Assembly (NCBI GenBank): GCA_905213905.1
Contig: CAJMKD010000027.1
Coordinates: 1-29,164 of the forward strand
DNA from: an uncultured Sutterella sp.
Lineage (GTDB): Bacteria; Pseudomonadota; Gammaproteobacteria; Burkholderiales; Burkholderiaceae_F
Direction: 5' to 3'
DNA: 29,164 nucleotides
Positions 1 to 7,729 of the stretch are shown here, one piece after another. A program made the position numbers and the translations under genes. The first letter of the stretch is position 1. Every line of letters starts with the position of its first letter. Below the pieces are notes generated by a model. That model did no database searches and was not told the origin of the DNA. It saw only the letters and a list, made by a program, of their open reading frames with translations.

Positions 1-604
1 CGCGCTCGAGCGACTTGTCGACGAAGCCGTACTTCGTGCGCGGGGTGCCCATCACGAAGAAGACGTCGTCGGCTTCAATGCCTTCCGGCAGGACGGAAGC
101 CTTGGAGTTGTAGAGGGGCTTCTTCATGTCGCCGCCCACTTCCGTCAGTTCTTCCGGGAAGCGGACGATCTTGTTGTGGCGGGAGCGTTCCCACTTTTCA
201 TACTGGGACGGGTGGCATTCGCCGCACTTCTTCGGGCCGACGAACTTGTTCGGGATGTCAAGGAACGAATCTGCGGGGATGCGGTACGTCACGGCAGTGT
301 GACGGCCCGTCTTTTCGGCGTACTTGTCGCCGCCGCCGAATTCAACCCACTCTTCCATGCGGTCCGAGCGCGTGAACTTGCCGACCACGCGGCCTTCCTT
401 CATGTAGGTCTTGAAGATGGGGTGATTGGCCTTGAGGTAATCCCAGAAGTCTTTTTCCTGTTCGACATAGCCCATCAACGTGCGGGGCAGGTCGACTGCA
501 GTTTCCGACGAAGCCTTGGCAGGCGTGTCGGCAGCCATGGCGGCGGAAGCGGCGAAGAGTGCGCCGATCGAAGCGGCAAGCGCCATGTACTTATGTTGCT
601 TCAT
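1..604 (-). CDS. Secreted c-type cytochrome, multihaem type (N-terminal part; possibly MccA/SirA-like sulfite reductase)
   Basis: The gene runs off the left edge, so only the first 201 residues are visible. A Sec signal peptide (hydrophobic stretch ending ASAAMA-A near residue 24) indicates periplasmic location. One haem c site, CGECH, lies at residues 127-131. It is followed by the spacing CH-x6-W-x2-S-x-H, a pattern typical of multihaem cytochromes of the c554/octahaem class. The start is supported by AGGAGA at 611-616. The regulator pair downstream (1050-3640) has a TtrS/MccS-like sensor, which suggests an inducible terminal reductase. Sulfite reductase MccA is my best guess, from general resemblance of the long haem-poor N-terminus, but it is not proved: only one haem motif is visible and the catalytic part lies outside the window. 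Other octahaem or pentahaem reductases remain possible. Confidence 0.75.
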   Translation of the reverse strand, partial: MKQHKYMALAASIGALFAASAAMAADTPAKASSETAVDLPRTLMGYVEQEKDFWDYLKANHPIFKTYMKEGRVVGKFTRSDRMEEWVEFGGGDKYAEKTGRHTAVTYRIPADSFLDIPNKFVGPKKCGECHPSQYEKWERSRHNKIVRFPEELTEVGGDMKKPLYNSKASVLPEGIEADDVFFVMGTPRTKYGFVDKSLER

Positions 605-960
605 AATGTTTCTCCTAAATACGGTCTCCGAAGCGTCTTCCGATCGGCGGCGGGGCGCCGACAGTCCGACCCATCAGACCGTCCGCACAAGCGGGCGGCA
701 AAGAGCGGAGATCAGTGCTCTTTTCGGGAAGCGGAGGTCGACGCTCCCGACCGGTGGAACACCGTCGAACGGCATAAGTCTTTCGAAGTATTCAACCTGA
801 GCAGAAGCTTAAGAATCGTTTCAGATGAGCGCCTCATGCCACGGTAGGAGTCCTAGGTCTGATCGGATTTGCAGATATTTGATTTTTATGATGTTTAAAA
901 TGGACAAACACACCGTTCGGTTTTCTTTATGCTGATTTTGAGCCGATCGGAGGGCGCTTT
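605..960. promoter_or_regulatory. Upstream region of the cytochrome gene with an FNR-like site
   Basis: About 355 bases lie between the cytochrome start and the terminator of the regulator operon. I see no convincing gene here. The stretch around 865-920 is markedly AT-rich in a GC-rich context, as expected for a promoter firing leftwards, but no clear -35/-10 pair stands out. At 879-892 the sequence TTGAT-TTTT-ATGAT matches 8 of 10 positions of the FNR/Anr consensus TTGAT-N4-ATCAA. This would fit anaerobic control of a respiratory cytochrome. The site assignment is inference. Confidence 0.35.
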
Positions 961-1024
961 CTGAGAAAAGAAAACCGTCCGCATGCTGCGTTCCTGTTCG
1001 ATTGAAGCGAACACATGCGGACGG
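961..1024 (-). terminator. Intrinsic terminator of the sensor/regulator operon
   Basis: Perfect 11-base inverted arms lie at 975-985 and 1014-1024, with an inner 6-base pairing (TGTTCG/CGAACA) around a 7-base loop. On the minus strand the hairpin is followed by TTTTCTTTTC. It sits 26 bases after the response-regulator stop and separates that operon from the cytochrome gene. Confidence 0.8.
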
Positions 1025-1049
1025 CGCCGGAGGTTGCGCTGCCAAAGCG

Positions 1050-1658
1050 CTAATCCTCAACAAGGACGAGGAGCTTCGTGAGCTCCACGGCGCTTTTGAC
1101 GCCGAGCTTGGCAAAGATGTTGGCGCGATGCGTCTTCACTGTCGTCACCGAAATGCCGAGCTTGTCGGCGATCGTCTTGTTGAGAAGGCTCTTCGTGATG
1201 AGGCGCGCGATTTCCTTTTCCCGCTCGGTGAGCGTCTCAAACCGTGCTCTGGCATCGCGCGCGACGCTCGTTTCCCGCTCGATCGTGATGAGCTTCGACA
1301 TGGCGAGCACGACCGCTTCGCGCAGCTTCTGCGGCTCGACTGGCTTTTCAAGAAAGGTTGCCGCGCCGCGCGCCATGGCGGCGACCGCCATGGCGATGGT
1401 GCCGTGCCCCGAGAGAAAGATGATCGGCATTTCAACGCCGCGGCGCTTGAGTTCGAGCTGCAGCTCCGGTCCCTTCATCCCAGGCATGGCGACGTCGAGA
1501 ATGAGGCAGCCTGGTGCGGCGAAGTCGGTCCCGGCAAGAAACGCTTCGGCGCTTTCATAGGTTTCGATGCGCCAGGCAAAAGTCGAGAGACAGGCGCGAA
1601 GGCTCTCGAGAAGATCGCGATCGTCGTCGACGATGCGGATGACGGGCGTGTGGTTCAT
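1050..1658 (-). CDS. Two-component response regulator, NarL/FixJ class (TtrR/MccR-like)
   Basis: A 202-residue protein with an N-terminal receiver domain and a C-terminal LuxR-type helix-turn-helix. Receiver landmarks are the acidic pocket at D11-D13, the phospho-acceptor D55 in LILDVAMPG, S83 in FLSGHG and K105 in the LEKP motif. The helix-turn-helix spans roughly 140-200 (LTEREKEIARL ... VKTHRANI). The single-domain order and length match FixJ, TtrR and similar regulators. Its ATG overlaps the kinase stop (ATGA at 1655-1658), so the two are translationally coupled. The likely target is the cytochrome gene upstream in this window, inferred from position only. Confidence 0.9.
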   Translation of the reverse strand: MNHTPVIRIVDDDRDLLESLRACLSTFAWRIETYESAEAFLAGTDFAAPGCLILDVAMPGMKGPELQLELKRRGVEMPIIFLSGHGTIAMAVAAMARGAATFLEKPVEPQKLREAVVLAMSKLITIERETSVARDARARFETLTEREKEIARLITKSLLNKTIADKLGISVTTVKTHRANIFAKLGVKSAVELTKLLVLVED

Positions 1659-3640
1659 TCTTGATTCCTAGGAGTGGTCGGAGCGGTGCTGCTCGCAGGC
1701 GCAAGCACAGGCACGCGTGCCTCAACGACGAGGCCGCCCGGCTTCCTGCGACGAAACCGCAGCTCGATTGCGTGGCGGTCGGCAATGAGGTGAACGATTG
1801 AGAGACCCATGCCGAGTCCGCCCGTTGCCGAGGCAAAGCCGGGCGTGCCGTCTGAAATGCGCCGGAAGGCGACGTCCGAGATGGTTGGGCCGTCGTTGGC
1901 GATGCGCACGACCGCGCAGTCGGGATCCGTGAGGATGATGTCGACGTCGACGAAGGAGGGCGCGTCGAGCTGGGCAGCGGCAGAGCCCGCGTTCCGAATA
2001 AGGTTGAGAAAGAGAAGCTTGAGTTCAATGTCAACGCCCGAAACCGGCACGGCTGCCGCATTCGATGAGAAGTCGACCGGCATGCCGTTGGGCGTTTCAA
2101 AAAGATAGGTGTTGATGGCGGCGCGCAGCACTGCATTGAGCTCGCACCGCTCGCGCGGCGTTTCTTCAGCTCTGGCATAGCCGCGCACGCGCTCGACAAT
2201 CGAAGCGATGCGCTTCGTGCTCCCTTCAATGCCGAGAACAGCTTCAGCGCTTTCCTCGTCGTCGTTGAGCGCATCGTTGAGCCGCATTTTGAGCACGTCG
2301 CACCGGTTGAGAATGGCTGCGAGCGGCTGCTTGAGCTCGTGCGCGACCATGCTCGAGAGATGCGAAATCATGCCGCGCGTCTGCAGCGCCCGAAGCCGCT
2401 CGTGCATGTCGCGGCTCGTCTTCTCTGCGCGCGCCTTGGCGCGCTCCGTCGCATCAAGCTCGCGGCTGCGCTTTCGCAAAAGCGCATGAAGCCGCCATTC
2501 GTTCGTGAGGAGCAAAACCATGAAGAGCCCGATCGCAGCAATGACGGGCAGGTGGTCGCGCAGCACGAAGAGAAGGCGGCTGCGGCGCAGGTTTTCATAG
2601 GGGCCGTATTCGAGCGACTGCGCGAGGCGAACGACGTTGGCGTGGTTGCGTGAAACGATCCACTCGCTTTCGTTGACGGGCGGCATCTCGAGGAGAATGC
2701 GCGTGGCAACTTTGGCTAAGTGCTCGTCGGCTGCATCGGTCACCGCAATGACGGTTTCCGGATAGAGCGACGTCGATCGCAGGCAGGCGAGCGTCGTGGT
2801 GGGCTGCGGATTGAGAACGCGAAGCGCTGCGTCCGGAAAGGCGCCCGAGCGTGCATAAGCTTCGAGCCGGCAGACGGGGAGCATGCCCGCGTCGGCGCGG
2901 CCTTCTATCACAGCCTTGATTACGGCTGCTTCATCGCCCGTGAATTGCACGGCGCCGAAAAAGCGCCGCTCGTCAAAGCCGAGCGTCTTGATTTCCGCCA
3001 GGAGCGAAAGCCACCCCGAGAGCACGTGCGAAGCGGGCGCCGCTGCCTTTTTATCCGCCAGGTCCTCGATGGTGCGCAGATCGGTGCGGTCGGCGCGGAC
3101 GATGACTGTCGTGCCGCCCGTATCCGCATAGCGGTCGCCCGCGCGCCTTGCTTTGGTCACAAGCCGCGTGAAGCCGCCGAGCGTTTCATCCTGGAGCAGG
3201 ATTTCCGAGGGCGCTATGAGAAGATCGTACTTGGTGGCAAGCGCAAGACGGCCCTGCGGCGTGTAGGCATCGATTTCGCTTGCGGCAAGCGGCTGAATCT
3301 GAATCGGCCTTGGCCGCAGCCCCGAGCGCAGACGCTCAACCGTCGCCGCAATGAAGCGCGACTTCGGCTCGCCCGCATACGACTCAACAACAGCGATCCG
3401 AACGGGGGCAGCGTTGCGCTTTTCCGACGCCAGAATGTCAGCCGCGCCCTGCGGCTCGCGCGCCTGTGCGGCTTCGACTGCTTGAACGGCTTCAGGGTCA
3501 AGCCCCTCGGCCGCAGCGATGCGAAGCGCGTACGCAGGCTGCGCGAGCGCAAGAAGCGCGCAGAGCAGCGCCGCGCAAAGGCGGATGCGGCGGGCGCAAA
3601 GGCGCGGCAATTCTCGGAGAAGGTGTTCGTCGTTCAGCAT
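1655..3640 (-). CDS. Sensor histidine kinase with periplasmic PhnD-like binding domain (TtrS/MccS-like)
   Basis: A 661-residue inner-membrane kinase. An N-terminal hydrophobic segment (about 18-37) acts as signal or anchor. Residues ~80-335 form a periplasmic-binding-protein-like domain of the phosphonate-binding (PhnD) type, as in the tetrathionate sensor TtrS. A transmembrane helix follows at ~363-380, then a coiled linker and the kinase core. The H-box is AHELKQPL with H434. The N-box is LFLNLIRNAGSAA (546-553), G1 is NDGP near 582 and G2 is GGLGMGLS (607-614). The domain order is the TtrS order, which suggests detection of a small periplasmic anion; the ligand cannot be read from the sequence. 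It is coupled to the downstream regulator by ATGA. The helicase gene upstream ends 87 bases before its start, so it may have its own promoter. Confidence 0.9.
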   Translation of the reverse strand: MLNDEHLLRELPRLCARRIRLCAALLCALLALAQPAYALRIAAAEGLDPEAVQAVEAAQAREPQGAADILASEKRNAAPVRIAVVESYAGEPKSRFIAATVERLRSGLRPRPIQIQPLAASEIDAYTPQGRLALATKYDLLIAPSEILLQDETLGGFTRLVTKARRAGDRYADTGGTTVIVRADRTDLRTIEDLADKKAAAPASHVLSGWLSLLAEIKTLGFDERRFFGAVQFTGDEAAVIKAVIEGRADAGMLPVCRLEAYARSGAFPDAALRVLNPQPTTTLACLRSTSLYPETVIAVTDAADEHLAKVATRILLEMPPVNESEWIVSRNHANVVRLAQSLEYGPYENLRRSRLLFVLRDHLPVIAAIGLFMVLLLTNEWRLHALLRKRSRELDATERAKARAEKTSRDMHERLRALQTRGMISHLSSMVAHELKQPLAAILNRCDVLKMRLNDALNDDEESAEAVLGIEGSTKRIASIVERVRGYARAEETPRERCELNAVLRAAINTYLFETPNGMPVDFSSNAAAVPVSGVDIELKLLFLNLIRNAGSAAAQLDAPSFVDVDIILTDPDCAVVRIANDGPTISDVAFRRISDGTPGFASATGGLGMGLSIVHLIADRHAIELRFRRRKPGGLVVEARVPVLAPASSTAPTTPRNQE

Positions 3641-3727
3641 GCCTCAGATTTTGATTCACCGTGGTTTGGACGGTCTTAAGCTGAGGCGCAAAAGCTCCTC
3701 CCGCGGCAGGAGTCCGTGGGATGAGCC
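3641..3727 (-). promoter_or_regulatory. Leader of the sensor kinase gene with inverted repeats
   Basis: Immediately upstream of the kinase ATG, perfect 7-base arms (3641-3647 and 3681-3687) flank 33 bases. The proximal arm contains the only purine-rich GAGG, just one base from the ATG, so pairing would hide it. Further upstream, 5-base arms at 3695-3699 and 3708-3712 followed on the minus strand by CTTTT could be a weak terminator for the helicase gene. Both functions are inferred. Confidence 0.3.
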
Positions 3728-6166
3728 TCAAGCTTTGGCGACGTAGCGGGGCGACTTCTCGGGACACAGCTCGAACGCATCATCGGCTGGCGGGCGAGTG
3801 CTTTCGCCCGAGTCCGGCGCCGTCACTGCCGCTGTTGCTGCCGCTGCGGACGCCGCCGTGCACAAGCCCGAAGCCTGCCATTGCGCGATTCGCCGCTTCA
3901 TGTCGTCGATCCCGAGCACGCCGAAGGCAAAGCCTTTCCTCACCAGCGCGGCAGGCAGGAACTCGTCGTACTTGTCGAAGACCGGGTTTTCGTCCGGGTA
4001 GAGGAGCTCTAGCGGCGAAAAAGGCTTCGCAGCTTCCTCCGCAAGAATGCTGAAGAAATCGGCGGCCGAAACCGACATGCGGAACTGCAGAAAATAGGGG
4101 CGCGACGACTCGAAAGCTTCCAGTCCGAGGCGATTGCCGCATTTGATTCTCAGAAAGCGCTCAAGCGCAATGAAGGCATAAGTGCCGAGCCAGGGAAAGA
4201 GGCACCAGGTGCGGCCCCCTAAAAGCACGAGGGGCTTTGCGCTCAGCCCGGCGCGCATGGCGGCGCCCCGGGCGGCCGTGAGCCGCGCGAGGGCATTCTT
4301 CATGAGGTACGGATAGGCTTTGCCGCCCGTGAGCACGTCGTGCATGCGTTCGAGCACCTTCGTGTGAATGTCGCCCGGACAAAGGCCGAAAAAGGCGGGA
4401 ACGCGCCCTTCGACGAGCGTGACGTAGACGACGCGGCGCTTGAGATCGACTTCGTCGACAAGCCACACGCGGCCTGCGATAGCCACTTTTTCGCCCGGGG
4501 GCGGCGGACGAACGATTGTGCCGAGCTCGCCCTCGCTGCTGCGAACGGCGTATTCCTCGTTTTCCTTGAAGACTGCGTAGAACTTGTAGGTGCCGGTGAT
4601 GCGCTCGCCCTTGAGTCCCACGATGAGGCCGCCCGTCTCCGTGCGCTCGATGTGCGAGGTTTCGAGCAGGTGTCGCAGCAGGCACTTGTAGTCGTCGGCT
4701 GTGATTTTCCGGAAGGGCGCGAGCGTGAGCACGCGGCGCGCAAGCGCTGCTGGCGTCATTTCGCCCGAGGAGAGGAGCGTCGACATCGTCTGGTGGTAGA
4801 GAAGGCTGTAGGGGAGCCGTTCGAGATCAGCCGGCTCCACCCAGCGGTCCGCTGCGTAAAGGTCGACGACGGCAATCCCCTGCAGAAGCCGCCAGGGAAT
4901 CGTTGCGGGCAGCATGTCGCGCGCTTCGGGAACGTCTTCCCGCATCACGAACCACATCTCCGGGGGCGCTCCGCGCCGGCCCGTGCGGCCCATGCGCTGC
5001 AGAAACGCGCTCACCGTATAGGGCGCATCGATCTGAAAGGCGCGCTCGAGCCGTCCGATGTCGATGCCGAGCTCAAGCGTCGCTGTCGTCACAGTCGTCA
5101 CCCGCAGCGACTCGTCCCGCATGTCGGCTTCGGCCGATTCGCGAATCGAGCTCGAGAGGTTCCCGTGATGAATGAGAAAGCGCTCGGGCTCGCCGCGCTT
5201 TCGGCAGTAGCTTCTGAGCGAAGTCGTCACGGCTTCGGCCTCTTCGCGCGAATTCGAGAAGACGAGGCACTTGCGTCCGCGCGTGTGCTCGAAGATATAG
5301 GCGAGTCCGGGATCTGCACCCTCGGGCGCACGGTCGTCCGGCGCGTCGAGAGGCGCCATCGCGCCTGAAGCATCGGGCGCTGGCGCGGCAAGCGCCGAGG
5401 GGCAGTCGGGCGTGGGGAGCCCGGCAAAGCGCGAAGGGGCGTTGGCTGCCTCTGCCGCCTGCGCGCCCGCCTTGAAGAAGTGCGCCATCGAGAGGCGCCA
5501 GCGAATCGGGCCTTCGGCGACTTTGGGCGCGAGCGTCTGCCGCTTGGTGCCGCCCGCAAGAAAGGCGGCCGCCTTGTCAATGTCGCCTATTGTGGCGGAG
5601 AGCCCGATGCGGCGCGGCTCGACCCCTGCGAGCCTCGAGAGCCGCTCAATGAGGCAGAGCGTCTGCGCGCCGCGGTCGCCGCGCATGAGCGAATGAATTT
5701 CGTCGATCACGATGAACCGCAGGTCGCCGAAGAGGCGGACGATGTCGGAGTGCTTGCGGATGAGGAGCGCCTCGAGCGATTCGGGCGTGATCTGCAGAAT
5801 GCCGCGCGGGCGCTTGAGGAGCTTTTGCTTTCGCGATTGCGACACGTCGCCGTGCCAGGCCCAGACAGGAATGCCGGCCTCGTCGGCCAAGGGCGTGAGG
5901 CGCGCGAACTGGTCGTTGATGAGCGCCTTGAGGGGCGCAATGTAAAGGGCGCCGATGGAGTCGGGCGGCGCTTCCGAGAGAAGCGTGAGAATCGGAAAGA
6001 ACGCGGCTTCCGTTTTGCCCGAGGCCGTCGAGGCAGAAAGAAGCAGATGCGCGTCCGTATTGAAGAGCACGTCGCCCGCGGCAGCCTGCACGGCGCGAAG
6101 CGCCGTCCAGCGGCTGCGGTAGATGTAGTCCTGAATGAAGGGGGCGTATCGGCTGAAGACGTTCAT
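3728..6166 (-). CDS. Lhr/BrxH-like DEAH-box superfamily 2 helicase
   Basis: An 812-residue SF2 helicase. Motif I is ASTASGKT (45-52), motif II is DEIH (155-158), motif III is SAT (190-192), the motif V region ends ELGIDIG (365-371) and motif VI is QRMGRTGRRG (390-399). The N-terminus (PFIQDYIY...LR.VQ) and C-terminus (KYDEFLPAALVRKGF) match the Lhr-like helicases that accompany DUF2791 ATPases, as in type 2 BREX (BrxHI). An Ala/Pro/Asp-rich stretch (~231-286) lies between the two RecA domains. I chose the ATG at 6164-6166 because the family normally begins here and a GAGG lies 12 bases upstream; a TTG at 6182-6184, overlapping the ATPase stop, is an alternative. Last gene of the TerB cassette; probably unwinds or translocates on DNA with the neighbouring ATPase. 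The biological role is not known. Confidence 0.9.
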   Translation of the reverse strand: MNVFSRYAPFIQDYIYRSRWTALRAVQAAAGDVLFNTDAHLLLSASTASGKTEAAFFPILTLLSEAPPDSIGALYIAPLKALINDQFARLTPLADEAGIPVWAWHGDVSQSRKQKLLKRPRGILQITPESLEALLIRKHSDIVRLFGDLRFIVIDEIHSLMRGDRGAQTLCLIERLSRLAGVEPRRIGLSATIGDIDKAAAFLAGGTKRQTLAPKVAEGPIRWRLSMAHFFKAGAQAAEAANAPSRFAGLPTPDCPSALAAPAPDASGAMAPLDAPDDRAPEGADPGLAYIFEHTRGRKCLVFSNSREEAEAVTTSLRSYCRKRGEPERFLIHHGNLSSSIRESAEADMRDESLRVTTVTTATLELGIDIGRLERAFQIDAPYTVSAFLQRMGRTGRRGAPPEMWFVMREDVPEARDMLPATIPWRLLQGIAVVDLYAADRWVEPADLERLPYSLLYHQTMSTLLSSGEMTPAALARRVLTLAPFRKITADDYKCLLRHLLETSHIERTETGGLIVGLKGERITGTYKFYAVFKENEEYAVRSSEGELGTIVRPPPPGEKVAIAGRVWLVDEVDLKRRVVYVTLVEGRVPAFFGLCPGDIHTKVLERMHDVLTGGKAYPYLMKNALARLTAARGAAMRAGLSAKPLVLLGGRTWCLFPWLGTYAFIALERFLRIKCGNRLGLEAFESSRPYFLQFRMSVSAADFFSILAEEAAKPFSPLELLYPDENPVFDKYDEFLPAALVRKGFAFGVLGIDDMKRRIAQWQASGLCTAASAAAATAAVTAPDSGESTRPPADDAFELCPEKSPRYVAKA

Positions 6167-6180
6167 GAAGAAGCAGCGCC

Positions 6181-7560
6181 TCAAATGTCAAATTCGACGA
6201 ACTGGTCGTCGTCCGGGCGGCCCGCCGCAGATGCCGGCGCCGAATGGAACTCGTCGCTTGCGAGCAGCGCCTCGGGCGTGAGATCGCTGTGCTGGGCGAG
6301 GATGTTGAGGAACTCGATGAAGTCTCGGATGATTTCGCGCGGCGTCATGAGTTCGCCGGCGCCGACGCGCTCGTACTCGACGCGCAGAAACTCGGCGAGG
6401 CACTTCTCGTCGATGGTCCGATTTGTGCCGTAGAGATTTCTGTGCATGTCGGCGAGCTTTTCAATCAGCACGAGGAGCTCCTCAACGGTGAGCGGCTCGA
6501 GCCGGATCACGGGCGACATCAGGTCCTGCCGTCCTTCGCGCGAGAAGCGGCCGGATTCGAGCCGCGAGCGCAGCGCCTCATAGCTGAAGACGCCGCGGCG
6601 GCGGTCCTCGATGCACTGCGGGGTGCCGCTCATCACGATGCCGATGTGGTGCGCCTTGCCCTGAAGCGTGTCGTTGTACATCGTCAGGATTTTTTCATAG
6701 TTGTACTGGCGCGAGACGCTGTTGGGAATCTTGTAGAGGTTCACGAGCTCATCGATGAGGACAAGGAGGCCCTTGTAGCCCGCGCGCTTCAGAAAGAGCG
6801 CGAAGACCTTCAGGAAGTCGTACCAGTTCTCGTCGGTGGCGATGAGGTTGACCCCGAGCGCGGCCTTGGCTTCCTGCTTGGCGGCGAATTCGCCTCGGAA
6901 CCATTTGAGAACGAGGCTCTTCACTTCCTCGTCGTCTGCGCCGGCGGCGCCCGCCTGCGCGAGCACATAGCGCGCAAGAACGCGCCCGAACTCGAAGCCG
7001 TGCACCACTTCGGCAAGCGCTGTGACGCGCCGCAGGATGAAGGCTTCAAGCTTGGCGGCAAAGCCGGGCGACTCGGGCGTGATGCCGGCCTGTGCGGCAT
7101 CAAGGCGGATCGCGTCGCTCCAGCGCTCGAGAATGAGCGAAAGTGCGCCGCCCTCCGGCATCGTGCGCGTTGCGAGGTTCTGCATGAGTTCGCGGTAGGT
7201 GGCAAGCCCCTGGCCCTTGGTGCCGTGCAGCCGCCGCTCGGGCGAGAGGTCCGCATCGGCCACGACGAAGCCGCGGTCCATGACATGGCTGCGGATCGTC
7301 TGCAGCAAAAAGCTTTTGCCGCTGCCGTACTTGCCGACGATGAAGCGAAACGACGCGCCGCCCTCTTCGATGATGGCCACGTCCGCCAAGAGCGCATCGA
7401 TTTCCGCCTTTCGCCCGACGGCGATGTAGGGGAGCCCGATGCGCGGCACGACGCCGCCCTTGAGGGCATTGAGAATGGTTTTCGCGATGCGCTTCGGGAC
7501 GCGCGCGGGAGCGCTCTTTTGCGGCGCGCGCTGCTGGATCGTTTCGGTCGGTTCGGTCAT
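6181..7560 (-). CDS. P-loop ATPase of the BrxC/BrxD (DUF2791) family, BrxD-like
   Basis: A 459-residue AAA-type ATPase. The Walker A motif is GKYGSGKS at 76-83, Walker B is LLVLIDE at 265-271, and a sensor-1-like MSGTP lies at 309-313. The N-terminal region around VPRIGLPYIAVGR, the block ADADLSPERRLHG after the P-loop and the late TPREIIRDFIEFLN block are characteristic of the DUF2791 ATPases paired with Lhr-like helicases in BREX type 2 and in stand-alone cassettes. The ATG at 7558-7560 is preceded by an in-frame TTG. The gene ends at 6181, 14 bases before the helicase ATG, so the two are co-translated or nearly so. It probably powers loading or remodelling of a DNA-bound complex; this is inference from the family. 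Confidence 0.88.
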   Translation of the reverse strand: MTEPTETIQQRAPQKSAPARVPKRIAKTILNALKGGVVPRIGLPYIAVGRKAEIDALLADVAIIEEGGASFRFIVGKYGSGKSFLLQTIRSHVMDRGFVVADADLSPERRLHGTKGQGLATYRELMQNLATRTMPEGGALSLILERWSDAIRLDAAQAGITPESPGFAAKLEAFILRRVTALAEVVHGFEFGRVLARYVLAQAGAAGADDEEVKSLVLKWFRGEFAAKQEAKAALGVNLIATDENWYDFLKVFALFLKRAGYKGLLVLIDELVNLYKIPNSVSRQYNYEKILTMYNDTLQGKAHHIGIVMSGTPQCIEDRRRGVFSYEALRSRLESGRFSREGRQDLMSPVIRLEPLTVEELLVLIEKLADMHRNLYGTNRTIDEKCLAEFLRVEYERVGAGELMTPREIIRDFIEFLNILAQHSDLTPEALLASDEFHSAPASAAGRPDDDQFVEFDI

Positions 7561-7570
7561 CAATCTTTCA

Positions 7571-7607
7571 GCGGCTCAGTTCCTGGCATGCTGCCAGCCT
7601 GAGCCGC
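7571..7607. repeat. Strong two-tier hairpin between the TerB and ATPase genes
   Basis: Perfect 9-base outer arms (7571-7579 / 7599-7607) enclose perfect 6-base inner arms (7583-7588 / 7592-7597) with a 3-base loop. It ends 11 bases before the ATPase start in a 169-base gap. There is no T-tract on the minus strand, so it is not a normal terminator for the TerB gene; it may stabilise or process the mRNA, or modulate translation of the ATPase. The rest of the gap (7608-7729) shows no convincing gene. Confidence 0.6.
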
Positions 7608-7729
7608 CGCCTCTTTTCTCAATTGTTCTTCATTCGATGGCTGGTGCGCGCAGTCGTGCGTTTTCGGGAGCGCTGCCGCGCGGGCTGGGGCTGCTGAGAG
7701 CCCGAGCGCCGCGAAGGCTAGAGCGCCGC

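Noticed and set aside
4340..5368. A 342-codon plus-strand open frame antisense to the helicase
   Set aside because: Covered by a helicase with motifs I-VI; the antisense translation shows no domain or ribosome site.
6244..7602. A 452-codon plus-strand open frame antisense to the BrxD-like ATPase
   Set aside because: Same shadow effect; the minus-strand frame carries Walker A and B motifs and family signatures, while the plus frame has none.
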